This document shows, piece by piece, positions 52,127 through 62,109 of a stretch of DNA of 64,000 nucleotides. The notes under the pieces are model-generated. The model ran no database searches. It was not told where the DNA came from and worked only from the letters and a program-made list of their open reading frames with translations. Source of the stretch: Monodelphis domestica (taxonomy: Eukaryota > Chordata > Mammalia > Didelphimorphia > Didelphidae); the NCBI RefSeq assembly GCF_027887165.1, contig NC_077230.1, positions 345,245,850-345,309,849 on the forward strand, in the 5' to 3' direction. The stretch's first letter is position 1. Each line of letters starts with the position of its first letter. The position numbers and the translations under genes are program-made.

Positions 52127-52226
52127 CTTTGCTTTATTGGTGGGAACTGATCGAATTCTGCTTTTTGCTCTGTCCTGGGCTGTGTCATTACAACTCTGGC
52201 TTCTCTCCACTCTGGAATTCAGGTTT
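52127..52226 (-). CDS. RNF169: RNF169 penultimate coding exon (33 complete codons)
   Basis: A 100-base exon, too short for an ordinary ORF list. On the minus strand it follows a polypyrimidine tract and acceptor ('ttttccccttcag') and ends at donor 'AAAG|gtacta'. One leading base completes a split codon. It then reads NLNSRVERSQSCNDTAQDRA followed by KSRIRSVPTNKAK and ends on a codon boundary, in phase with the terminal exon (GTC ACA GCA) about 1.9 kb downstream. Human RNF169 has, from memory, LNSKVERSQSCSDTAQERAK...NKAK directly before VTTMTPASNP, so order and join match. The preceding exon should end with two bases of a glycine codon (phase 2). I did not find it between here and the right edge, so it probably lies outside the window. 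Confidence 0.9.
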
Positions 52227-52329
52227 CTGAAGGGGAAAAAAAGAAGTAGCATAACTAAAAATAGTATATACAACTGTTAATACACTAGGGAAGTCAGGGG
52301 AGTTAGAATATGTTCCAAAAGGAGATTAA

Positions 52330-52475
52330 CAGTGGTGGGAAGGGTAATAGACTAGAAGTTAGTAAAAAAGTTCTAGTCCCACTTCTCTGACCTTGGACAG
52401 GACCACTTTTGGTGTTTGGTTTCCTTGTCTATAAAATAGACATCACTTGAAGTTTCAAGTGGATAGAGGCCCTCT
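52330..52475 (+). repeat. MIR-like SINE fragment
   Basis: 'ctctgaccttggacaggacc' and 'ttccttgtctataaaataga' match a diverged MIR core. It lies in RNF169 intronic sequence. Confidence 0.55.
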
Positions 52476-53179
52476 CTAGCTCTTTTAAACTATCAACCAA
52501 TGAAGACTGAACTCTATAGTTAGGATGAAATTATTTGCAACACACTCTGGATACCCATGGAAAATAGGTGCAATTATATCTTCTTCAATTAGCATTATAA
52601 GATCAAATGCCAAAGGATGAAGAGGTCTAAAAAAATCCTGATTCAAACTCTTCCCCTCCAAACTGAATCAGATGATCTAAAATGGCTGAATGACTGTGTA
52701 GTCTGGATTTGAGAATTTCTAGGGGCACAGATTCCACTACTCCATTACTAATCCTGTTCAGAATTTTATCTTCTTTATAGGCCAGAAGTTTTTGATATGC
52801 AATTGAAATTTCAAAGGCAATTTGAATTACTGTTTTAATGACATCTGAGCATTTCCAGGTTGGTAGAAAAAAATTCAGTGTTGTCCCTCTCCTGATGAGA
52901 TTTACAGTTTATTAGAGACCTTACCCTCTGATTTAAGCCTACTGCTCTCAAATCTCTGGAGGAATAAAATATAATCTACCTGTACAAAAAGATCTGTGAT
53001 AATCCCAACCAAAGGTTTTTAAAGTGGTAAAACATCTACAATCATCAAAAAAGGTTGTTATTGGTGGCCCATTGGCTCCCACAGGTCTGATATGTCCAGT
53101 TAAAAACAAATCCAGGGTTTAATCTACTAGTCCTCATTGGAAGATAAGGGTTTTATTCTCTTTATCTCCAACCAATATG
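52476..53179. other. RNF169 intron, unclassified, CR1/L3 traces
   Basis: Possible reverse CR1/L3 text around 52.6-53.0 kb ('gaatttctaggggcacagat'). No exon recognised. Confidence 0.4.
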
Positions 53180-53340
53180 GATAGCATGGCACACTGGATA
53201 AAGAGCTGATCTTTTAAGCCTAGACAACCTGGGTTCCAGGCCTTTTTTGACACATATTGGTTATATGACCCTGAACAAGTTTTTTAACTCTCAGCATTCT
53301 AAGCAACTCTCTAAGACTCTAAGTTGCAGAGAAGGTACCA
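53180..53340 (+). repeat. tRNA-headed marsupial SINE fragment
   Basis: 'atggcacactggataaagag', 'atgaccctgaacaagttttt' and 'ctaagactctaagttgcaga' resemble a common marsupial tRNA-headed SINE. Confidence 0.6.
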
Positions 53341-53359
53341 GCCTACCCTGGCAAAGTCA

Positions 53360-53905
53360 TTCCCACTCTCCACCTTATCTTTAATTTCTTCATATATACT
53401 AGCCTATTGCTTATAAACAATGCCCATACCATCTCTATGCTAACAATTTCTCAAATTTATCTATCCTGCTCCAACCTCTCTGCTCATTTCCAATCTTGAA
53501 CCAAATAGACATCTTAGACTCAACATGTCTAAAACTGAACTCATTAGCTTTTATAAACTCTTCCCTTTCTTAACATCCTTGTTACTGGAAAGGGGACACT
53601 GCCATCCTCCCAGAGCCTCAGGTTCACAACCAAGGAGTTACCTAGAATTGCTATCTCTCATTACCAACCCACCACCCATATCAAGCTATTGCCAAGGTCT
53701 GTTTTCATCTTTGCAACATCTCATGAATACTCCTTTTGTCCTGGGATATTGCTAACATTCTGGTGTTAATACTCATATTATATCTGGACTATTGCCTAGT
53801 GGGTCTGCCTGCCTCAAATTTCTCCTTCACTCTAATCCATTTAGATACTAGAGTGATTGTCCTAAAATACAGCTTGGATCATTTCATCCCTCACTCCTCC
53901 ACATA
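53360..53905 (+). repeat. L2-like LINE fragment
   Basis: 'aacatgtctaaaactgaact', 'agctattgccaaggtctgtt' and 'gtcctaaaatacagcttgga' match a LINE coding-strand text common in mammals. It ends in a GA/CAGA microsatellite (53947-54000). Confidence 0.6.
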
Positions 53906-54009
53906 TATACATATATTCCGGGGTGAGGGGTGGGGGGTGTGGCAAACAGAGAGAGAGAGACAGAGAGACAGACAGACAGACAAAAGACAGAGACAGAGAG
54001 AAAAAAATG

Positions 54010-54560
54010 CCAATGATGAGGAAAAATGTTTGAGACAAGGGGACAGTCAGTGAAAATGCCTAGAGTCAAGAGACAGAGGGCCTACTGAGAGGAACCATAA
54101 GGAAGTTAGGCATTCAATTGAAGAGTATGGGGTGATAACGTGTAAAAAGAATGGAAAGGTAGAAAAGGTCAAGTTATGAAGGTATCTGAATACCAAATAG
54201 ATGGTCTATTTGACCCTGGAGGTAAAAGGAAGTCATTGGTATTTACTGAATGGTGAAGGTATGGAGTAATATGGTCAAACCTACACTAATTTAGGAAGAT
54301 TGATCTGACAGTTGAATGGAAAATCATTGGATTAAGTGGGACTTAAGGCAGAGAAACCAGCCAGCAGGCAATTGCAATTGTCCAGACTTGAGCTGATAAA
54401 GCCTTCTTTATTGCCTTTGCAGTGGTGGAGGTAGGCAGCATTTACAAAAAAATATTATCAAAGAAAAATGACAAGACTTGACAACTGATCGGGGGTGAGA
54501 GGAGGAATTGAGGATGGTGCCTAGGTTGTAAGCCTAGGTAACTGGGGGATAGTGTTGTGA
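54010..54560 (+). repeat. Old interspersed repeat, 3' section (family not named)
   Basis: 'gacagtcagtgaaaatgcct', 'gatctgacagttgaatggaa' and 'gcaattgcaattgtccagac' continue the repeat whose 5' section is at 61370-62080. Diverged. Confidence 0.55.
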
Positions 54561-54750
54561 AGAAAACACTGTAAATCTCAAAATCCTACAGATATGGGTC
54601 TTTTATTACTGTAATCTGCATTAGTGAAGGGCATACTCACAGTGCTGTTGTAAAAAAAGTACTTTTTAAGTTTACTGCGTTATAGAAATGACTTGTTCTT
54701 CTATAGGTATCTCTTGGTGCTTAGCATGATGCTTTAAATAATCAATTCTT

Positions 54751-55598
54751 GGCTAACATGACAGCAAATGAAAGTAATGAATGCTGGAGGGGATGTGGCA
54801 AAGTAAGGACATTAATTCATTGCTGGTGGAGTTGTGAACTGATCCAACCATTCTGGAGGGCAATTTGGAACTATGCCCAAAGGGCGACAAAAGAATGTCT
54901 ACCCTTTGATCCAGCCATAGCACTGCTGGGTCTGTACCCCAAAGAGATAATGGACAAAAAGACTTGTACAAAAATATTCATAGCTGTGCTCTTTGTGGTG
55001 GCCAAAAATTGCAAAACGAGGGGATGCCCATCAATTGGGGAATGGCTAAGCAAATTGTGGTATATGTTGGTGATGGAATACTATTGTGCTAAAAGGAATA
55101 ATAAAGTGGAGGAATTCCATGGAGACTGGAACAACCTCCAGGAAGTGATGCAGAGCAAAAGGGGCAGAACCAGGAGAACATTGTACACAGAAACTAATAC
55201 ACTTTGGTATAATCGAATGTAATGGACTTCTCCATTAGGGGCGGTGTAATGTCCCTGAACAATCTAGGAGAAAAAACACTATTCGTAAACAGAGGATAAA
55301 CTGTGGGAGTAGAAACACCGAGGAAAAGCAACTGCCTGACTACAGCGGTTGAGGGGACATGACAGAGGAGAGACTCTAAATGAACACCCTAATGCAAATA
55401 CCAACAACATGGCAATGGGTTCGAATCAAGAACACATGTGATACCCAGTGGGATCATGTGTCGGCTATGGGGGGTGGGGGGGAAGGAAAAGAAAATGATC
55501 TTTGTCTTTAACGAATAATGCTTGGAAATGATCAAATAAAATATTATAAAATAAATAAATAAATAAATAAATCTGCCCAGCACCCCCCAAAAAATAAT
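54751..55598 (+). mobile_element. Recent 5'-truncated LINE-1 with perfect 14-base target copies
   Basis: ORF2 C-terminal end and 3' UTR. A 157-codon open frame (54749-55222) reads through the conserved tail of L1 ORF2p (FWRAIWNYAQ, PFDPAIALLGLYPK, SIGEWLSKLWYMLVMEYYCA). Little decay compared with the other L1s. Target copies aataatcaattctt at 54737-54750 and 55599-55612 are exact. The tail is composite: an (AAAT)n run, about 18 bases of 'tctgcccagcacccccc', then a second A-run. It lies in RNF169 intronic sequence, antisense to the gene. Confidence 0.95.
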
Positions 55599-55874
55599 AA
55601 TAATCAATTCTTAAATATTACATGAGAGAAAGAAGAGGGAGAATATTCTTTCTTGGGAAACATTTACATTTTAACAGATGGACAATACTTTAACTTAGAG
55701 GGCAAATGTTCATAAAACAATATGGCAGTGTCATGTAGATGTGAAACTAAGATTCCTGGAAGCAGAGCAGAATCAAGTTTAGATTTATGCTATATAACTG
55801 ATGTTTATGGTAGGCTATGGCAGAGACTGCAGAGATTGTATTGTTCTAATCAGTCACAGTCAAGACATACAGTA

Positions 55875-57121
55875 GAAAAAAGACCCCTAACTGGAGCCAA
55901 GATAGAATAATCCAGAACAGCTCCATGCCACCACTAGAATGCTCTCTGACCAAGATTAAAATATCACTACAAAACAAATACAGGAGTGAAAGAACCAATA
56001 AGGGGACAGAGTGAAACAACTTTCAAGAAAAGAAAAACCCAAAAGATAGGCAAAGAACATCTGGAGCACTGGGGTGAGAAGAGAGCAGAGCCATCAAGAG
56101 GCTGTAACAAGGAGGAAAGAGGAAGCCAAGAGCAAGCCCCATGGCCCTACCCCACATTTGCTGTCTTAGGTTTGAAACCTAAGCCTACAACAACATCCAG
56201 ATCCTGAGATCCTGCCTAGTCACATAGTGATACAAGTGAAGGTATACTCCTTGAAATTTCAAACCTGTAGAGAAGTCTGGAGTCCTAGCCCAGAATAGTC
56301 TGTGCTGAAGTGGGCTGACCCTAGTGGGCCCAGAGTGAACCCAGAAGTCCCAGTCAGGGCTTGGGATAAGGGCATAGTACACAGTTTGGGATGATTGATA
56401 GTACTAAGTACTGATCTTTTTGCCTAAAGCTCAGGAAGGAGCTCCAAGACAGGACAATCAAGGGTGTGCCTTATTGGATCAAGTACACAGTGAGACCAAA
56501 AACTTCAGCCTAAGCCTGGGGCTAGAATTTGATCAGCCCCTGACCTGGTCAAGTTCAGAGTGATATCAAAAGCTTACAGGTAAGCCTGAGGCAAGTCTTT
56601 AAGCTAACAGAAACTCCAGGATCAATTGAATGGGGGGGGGGGGGGGGGAAGGGTGGTAGAGGCTCTCTCAGAGCTCACAGTCCTCAAACCATTACATCAT
56701 CCCTCCAAAAATGAGCAAACAACAACAAAAAAAGCACCTAACTCTAAGGAATTTTTATGAAGACAAAGAGCAAAGTACAGACACAGAAGGGGATAGTGAA
56801 AGCAAAGGAAACACACACAGTCTAAAAGAAAAATATGGATAGGAAACAAATTCTGGAAGCACTCAAAAAATGCTTCAAAAACCCATTAAGAGAAGCAGAG
56901 GAAAAATGGGAAAGAGGAATGAAAGTGATGCAAGGAGAAATGAAAGTGGTGGTAGAAGAAACAGGTCAATTGAAAAAGGAGAACCAAAAATTGACAGAGG
57001 GAAATTAGGCCTTAAAAATCAGATTTGACCATCCAGAAACTAATGCTTTCTTGAGAAACCAAGAAACAATAAAGCAGAATCAAAAGAATGAAAAATCAAG
57101 AGGAAAACAAGAAATATCTTA
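55875..57121 (+). mobile_element. LINE-1 5' fragment (5' UTR and ORF1 start), flanked by perfect target copies
   Basis: Begins near the L1 start ('ctggagccaagatagaat'), continues through the 5' UTR with a G-run, then A-rich ORF1 text. It stops within ORF1 at 'caagaaatatctta' with no poly-A tail. Flanks tcaagacatacagta at 55860-55874 and 57122-57136 are identical over 15 bases. Unlike ordinary L1s it keeps its 5' end and lacks its 3' end. Confidence 0.8.
56632..56648 (+). repeat. G17 homopolymer
   Basis: Seventeen consecutive G in the L1 5' UTR fragment, an interrupted purine run to about 56660. Confidence 0.95.
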
Positions 57122-57179
57122 TCAAGACATACAGTACACTAACCCCAACAAAGTGGTGTCATTCTGATCTTCTTTGAGT

Positions 57180-57985
57180 ATGAAGGAGAATAATCACCAT
57201 TTGAAAACCTCTGATAAGGGATAACCCATTACCCCGAGGGGTAAGGTGACATGAAAATAAATATATTCAAGACTCTCAAACTATTCCAGAGAACAACTGG
57301 GAACTATGTCCAAAGGGCTATAAAAAACTGTGCATATCTTTTGACCCAGCAATATGACTACTAAGTCTATATCCCAAAGACAAGCAAGAAAAGGGGAAAA
57401 GACTTCTTTATACAAAATCATAGCTCTTTATGTGTTGGAAAAGAATTAGAAATCAAGGAGAGTTAATTGAGCAAGTTGTGGTATACGATTGTGATGGAAT
57501 ACTACTGTGCTATAAGAAATAATGAAGAAGATGGTTTCTGAAAAACTTGTGAAAACTTACGTGAACTCATGCAAAGTGAAGTAAGTAGGATCAGGAGGCT
57601 ACTGTACACGGGAACAGAGAATATTGTAAGGATGATCAACTGTGAAAGACTTTACTTTGATCAAGACAATGATCCAAAACAATTTCAAAAGGTCCATGAT
57701 GAAAAATGCTATATTACCTCCAAAGAAAACTGATGAATTCTGAATGCAGATAGCATATTTTTATTTTCTTTATTTTTCTCCCTTTTTAAATGTTTTCTTT
57801 TGTAACATGGCTAATAAGGAAATTTATTTTGCATGATTTCATTTGCACTGCATGCTTTCTCAAAAAAAGGGGAGGGGAGAGAAAGATTTAGAACTCAAAA
57901 AAATTTTTAATTAATGTTAAATTTTTTTACATGAAATTGGAAATATGAGACAAAATAAATAAAAATAAAAATATAATGAAAAAAT
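57180..57985 (+). mobile_element. Old LINE-1 3' fragment
   Basis: ORF2 C-terminal text from about 57.28 kb ('gaactatgtccaaagggcta', 'gtgatggaatactactgtgc') and an A-rich 3' end at about 57.95-57.98 kb. The stretch before it holds a repeat-like 'gtggtgtcattctgatcttc'. Confidence 0.7.
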
Positions 57986-58109
57986 TCAGGACTCTGTAGA
58001 CTGACACTTTCTATAACTTTATACTTGTATTACTTTTACTTCTTTTAAATGGATATGTAAAGTCTTGTATTTCTGGTCTGAGTAGCAAAGATGGCATTGT
58101 CCATGGTTA

Positions 58110-58345
58110 TAGGATTAAATATTATTTTATTAAGTTATTTAATTAATTTAAAATATTTTTCCATGGTTACATGATTCATGTTCTTTCCCTCCCCTCCATC
58201 CAACCCTTTTCCATAGCCAAAAAGCAATTCCACTGGGTTTTACACGTGTCACTGATCAAGATCTATTCCTATATTATTAATATTTGCACCAGAGTGATCA
58301 TTTTAGAGTCTATCCCCAATCATATCCCCATCAAACTATGTGATC
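58110..58345 (-). mobile_element. LINE-1 3' end, minus strand, 5'-truncated
   Basis: Reverse of the L1 3' UTR: 'ccatggttacatgattcatg', 'ttccctcccctccatccaac', 'aagcaattccactgggtttt'. The T-rich left side is the former tail. Confidence 0.75.
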
Positions 58346-58385
58346 AAGCAGTTGTTTTTTTTCTGTTTGTTTGTTACTGATGCAC

Positions 58386-59470
58386 TTAAATGAATTGAAT
58401 TGGTGATGAATGAAATGAATTGGAAATGAAAATGAAATGAATAATGTGGTAATTTAACACACTGGTATATGGTAAAGGAGATGATACTCTAGCATGGGGA
58501 CTATAATCATCTCTTTTTTCTTTAGTTTACTCAGCCTATGAGTGTTCCTGGGCTTTAATTAGATAAATAATGATTTTTTTTTTAAAATTCATTGAACCAT
58601 ACTATTTGATATTGGTTTGGATGGCCTAGAAATACTCTCAAACACTGTAATATATAATCCACCATGTGAACAACTAAGAATTAAGAAAGAAGAAAAATAA
58701 TTTGTAGATTTAAAATATGTCATTAGTTGTAAAAGGATGTTACTTTTAAGAATATTGTTGCTGCTGCTACTAATATTGATAACAGCTTCTATTTGTATAT
58801 CTTACCTATGACAGAAATCATGAGAAAATATTCTTATTAAAAGATGAGGAAATTACAGCTCAGAGAAAATAGATAACACAGTCATTGTCATACAGTTAGT
58901 AAATATTGAAGTTTGAACCCATATCCTCTAAATGCAAGTCCAGTTTGCCAAGTTCTAACTGCCCTCAGAAATGGAAGCCGTACTAACAATTAAGCCTTAG
59001 TCTTCTCCAAAGTGATTGCATCTGAGAGAATCTCAAAAGCCAATTCACCCCCTACAAAGAATAAAGCCTAGAGTTTAGCTAGAGACAGGTAACTGCTATA
59101 ACCACAAGTCAGAATCTGAAGAACACTGACAAAACTTGAGAACTTGGTCAGGTCTCTTAATCTTTTACTAGCTCTAGGTGTTCATTTAAAAAATAAGAAG
59201 GCTGGATTAAAGACTTAAGAGATGGAAGGGGCTTAATATTTAGTCCAATTTATTCTGATCCCAGTTCTCTCTTCTGACACTTTTAGGTCTCTTACAGCTC
59301 TATCAGAAGATGCTTTAATATCTCCTCATCTGATGATCGGTTCAAGAACAGGGCCTGTATTACAACTATATTTATAACCCCAGAATCCAGTATAGTTAGT
59401 AGGGCATAAGAAGCACTTGCTGAATTGATATCTATGTTGTAAGGTCCCTTTCAGCTCCAACATTCTAGTC
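58386..59470. other. RNF169 intron, unclassified with MIR and L2 traces
   Basis: A reverse MIR lies at about 58.77-58.95 kb and an L2 tail at about 59.33-59.44 kb. It also contains the first copy of a displaced 67-base duplication (58593-58659). No exon recognised. Confidence 0.5.
58593..58659 (+). repeat. 67-base direct duplication, copy 1
   Basis: Matches 60437-60503 at 65 of 67 positions with abrupt ends on both sides. Confidence 0.9.
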
Positions 59471-59836
59471 TGTAAAAATGGAGACTTGAATTCAGGACTT
59501 CAATCCCCAGAAGTCCTTGCTCCACTTCCACAGAATGCTTTGTAATATCACTGAATTCTCACCTGGGCCGAGATCGAGATGGGGTATTTAACCTGATTGG
59601 AAAGGCTTCTGGGCCCCTCTCTTTTCTTTTTCCCGTTGCCGCTTCCAAGCAGACAAGTCTCTTTTCATAATATAGGTGGGTTGGTCTAGGCGTCACTGGG
59701 CCTAGACACGTGCTTTCTTATTCTCTATTTTCTTTAATCCGTAACCTTTAATAAACCTCTAAAAATATAACATTCCTTGCAGAGAGAAACTAATTTCTAC
59801 CCTGCCTAAGCTTCCCCCTAAATTTTAACTATTACA
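59471..59836 (+). mobile_element. Solo LTR, ERVK-like, 366 bases
   Basis: Starts tgtaa and ends ttaca (perfect inverted ends). Plus orientation: TATA-like 'ggggtatttaacc' near 59581 and AATAAA at 59750-59755. attcta follows the right end (59837-59842) and also lies three bases before the left end (59462-59467), consistent with a 6-base duplication. Fossil with no internal region. Confidence 0.75.
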
Positions 59837-59842
59837 ATTCTA

Positions 59843-61369
59843 ATATTCAAACTTTTGATTTCAGGTCAACTGACAGCCAAATCAAATGGTATCTATTTGA
59901 TTTTTGCTATGGCTGAAGGGAAAATTGGGGGTCAGGGATGGTATGGACTCACCTTATTACTTAGGGGGAAGGTGATAACTTTTCTATGGAAACAAGAGAT
60001 ATGAATTAATGAATGCCCTACTTTCCTAAAATCCTCTAATCACTGAATTTTGCTTCCAAATAATGGGGCTCTAGGCCAGTTCTACAATTGGCAAGGCCCA
60101 CTTGAGGAGCAATGTCATGGATAGGCTATAGCAGTGTCCATATAAAAAAGTTCCCAAGAAACAAAAAGAAACACTTATCCTTCTCTCAAATGCTGATCCT
60201 TAAAGCTTAGGGTAGACCTTGCCAGCCAGTCTAATTTCCATGTTAAACATGCAATAGCACAGTAGATATGACAAAAAATTAGGATTCTTTGAAAAATGTC
60301 TGGCTGAAATTTCCAGTCAGGATACTAAATGGTTTCAGGGATGCCTGGATAGGCTGAAAATACACCCAACCACAACAATGAGTCTGATTCACAATGAGAA
60401 GTAGGAGTGGCTGCTACAAACATACAACTGGGGCCGTGAACCATACTATTTGATATTGGTTTGGATGGCCTAGAAATGCTCTCAAACACTCTAATATATA
60501 ATCTTAATAAACTTAATGCTCATAGCATACAACAAAGGGTTTTCACTGTGAACATTTTACATATAGATAAGAATATAATACACACAGGCTGCTATTGTCA
60601 AAACAAAAATCAGAAAGGAGATGTATATAAGCAGAAGTGCATTCTATAGAATTTCAGAGTTGGAAGGGACTTAAAAGAGAAACTTAAAAATCTATCCCTA
60701 AACTTTAATCAGTGAATAAATCCCTTCTATAGCATCAGTGACAAGTAGTTTTCTATTCTCTGCCTAAACATCTCCATTGACGGGACAATTATTATTTTGG
60801 GAGATTGCTTTAATACAATTTTTACTACAACCATAAGATTTAGATCTAGAAGAGACCAAGCTCATTTGAACCTTAGTTTAGAGAAGAAGACATTTAAGTT
60901 CAGAGAGGATGACTTTTCCAAGGTCAAACAGGTAATAAGTAGCAATGCTGGTATTCAAATCTACATTCTTTGCATCTAAACCCAGGGCTCTTTTCATGTG
61001 TCACATTTTCTCCTACTGTTAGCAGACTCTCTTATATTTAGCTGAAACCTGCCTCCTGGGACTTCTCCCCATTCTTAAATTCACCCTCTAGAATCAAACA
61101 GAGCATACCTGGTTACTTTTTCTCTTCAGATTCAGATCAAATCAAATACTTGAACATTGTGCTGCTAGCTGATTCTTTTCTAGGACACACCTTCATTTTT
61201 AGTCCTCTTCCTCCTTTAGCTTACTGGACACTTAAGAGTCCCTACAATCTAGCTCTATTTTCCCCCCTCTTTTTTAATTATTTTTTTAAAATCCTGAATT
61301 TCACAAGCACCAAATTAAAACAAGAATTTCCACTTACAAAGCAGACAAAGCAGAGCAGAGAGTTAATAA
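59843..61369. other. RNF169 intron, old repeat traces
   Basis: Reverse CR1/L3-like text lies at about 60.65-60.79 kb and reverse MIR-like text at 60.83-60.98 kb. The second copy of the 67-base duplication is at 60437-60503. No exon recognised. Confidence 0.45.
60437..60503 (+). repeat. 67-base direct duplication, copy 2
   Basis: Matches 58593-58659, with different flanks on both sides. No poly-A tail or target copies are evident at either site. Confidence 0.9.
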
Positions 61370-62080
61370 ATAAACATTTATTAATTGCCTAACGTGCCAG
61401 GCACTATGCTACATAAGTGCTAGGGATGCAGAGGCTCCCTGAGGTCACAGAGCTCACAGTCTAATGGGGATGGGGGGAATAGGAAAAGGGAGTAAATATA
61501 AACAACTCTGAACCAGGAAGCTATAAGGCAGTGATGGAAAACCTTTTAGAGATGGAGTGCCACACCCTACCCCCCATCCTCTAGATCAAGTGCCATTCTG
61601 GTCCCCCACTAGAGACTGAGTGTCATGCCTCACCCCATCCCCCTTACCCTATACAAGGGAGGGAAGAAGTGCTCCCATTGGGTTGCTGGGCAGAGGGGCA
61701 GATGATATGACGAAATGTCCTCAGGGATAGTGGAGAGGGGAAAGGGATAAACTCTGCCCAAGTCCCTCTGCTTTTCTAGTAAGAACTCTGACAGTTGGGG
61801 GGATAGCCCATGTGCCCACAGAGAGCACTCCTGCATGCCATCTTTGGCACCTGTGCCATAGGTTCACCATCACTGCTGTAAGGAACTAATCAACAGAAGG
61901 AAGGCACAAGAGGTAAAAGGAACTGAAATAGATTCTTGTAGAAGAAGTTGGTACCTTAGCAAGGACTTCAAGGAAGCCATAGGGAGAAGATGAGGAAGGA
62001 AAGGATTCCAGGCATGGGGGACAGTCAGGGAAAATGCCTAGAACAGGGAGATGGAAGATCTTTTGAGAAGATAATTAGGA
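61370..62080 (+). repeat. Old interspersed repeat split by a hAT element
   Basis: 'gtgccaggcactatgctaca', 'agagctcacagtctaatggg', then after the hAT 'ggattccaggcatgggggac' and 'gaaaatgcctagaacaggga'. Same family as 54.0-54.56 kb and 2.2-2.33 kb. Confidence 0.6.
61529..61875. mobile_element. hAT-type miniature DNA transposon (Charlie-like)
   Basis: Terminal inverted repeats cagtgatggaaaacct (left) and aggttcaccatcactg (right), with 'ttttagagatggagtgcc' after the left end as in non-autonomous hAT families. 8-base target copies ctataagg (61521-61528) and ctgtaagg (61876-61883) differ at one base. At 347 bases it has no transposase and would depend on an autonomous hAT. Confidence 0.93.
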
Positions 62081-62109
62081 GGCTACAAGAAACCACAAAT
62101 CTGTATCAC

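Noticed and set aside
59560-59600. Minus-strand 'ggcccag|gtgag' donor with an upstream AG, considered as a further RNF169 exon
   Set aside because: It lies inside a plus-strand solo LTR with inverted ends and its own TATA and poly-A signals. The peptide does not resemble RNF169.
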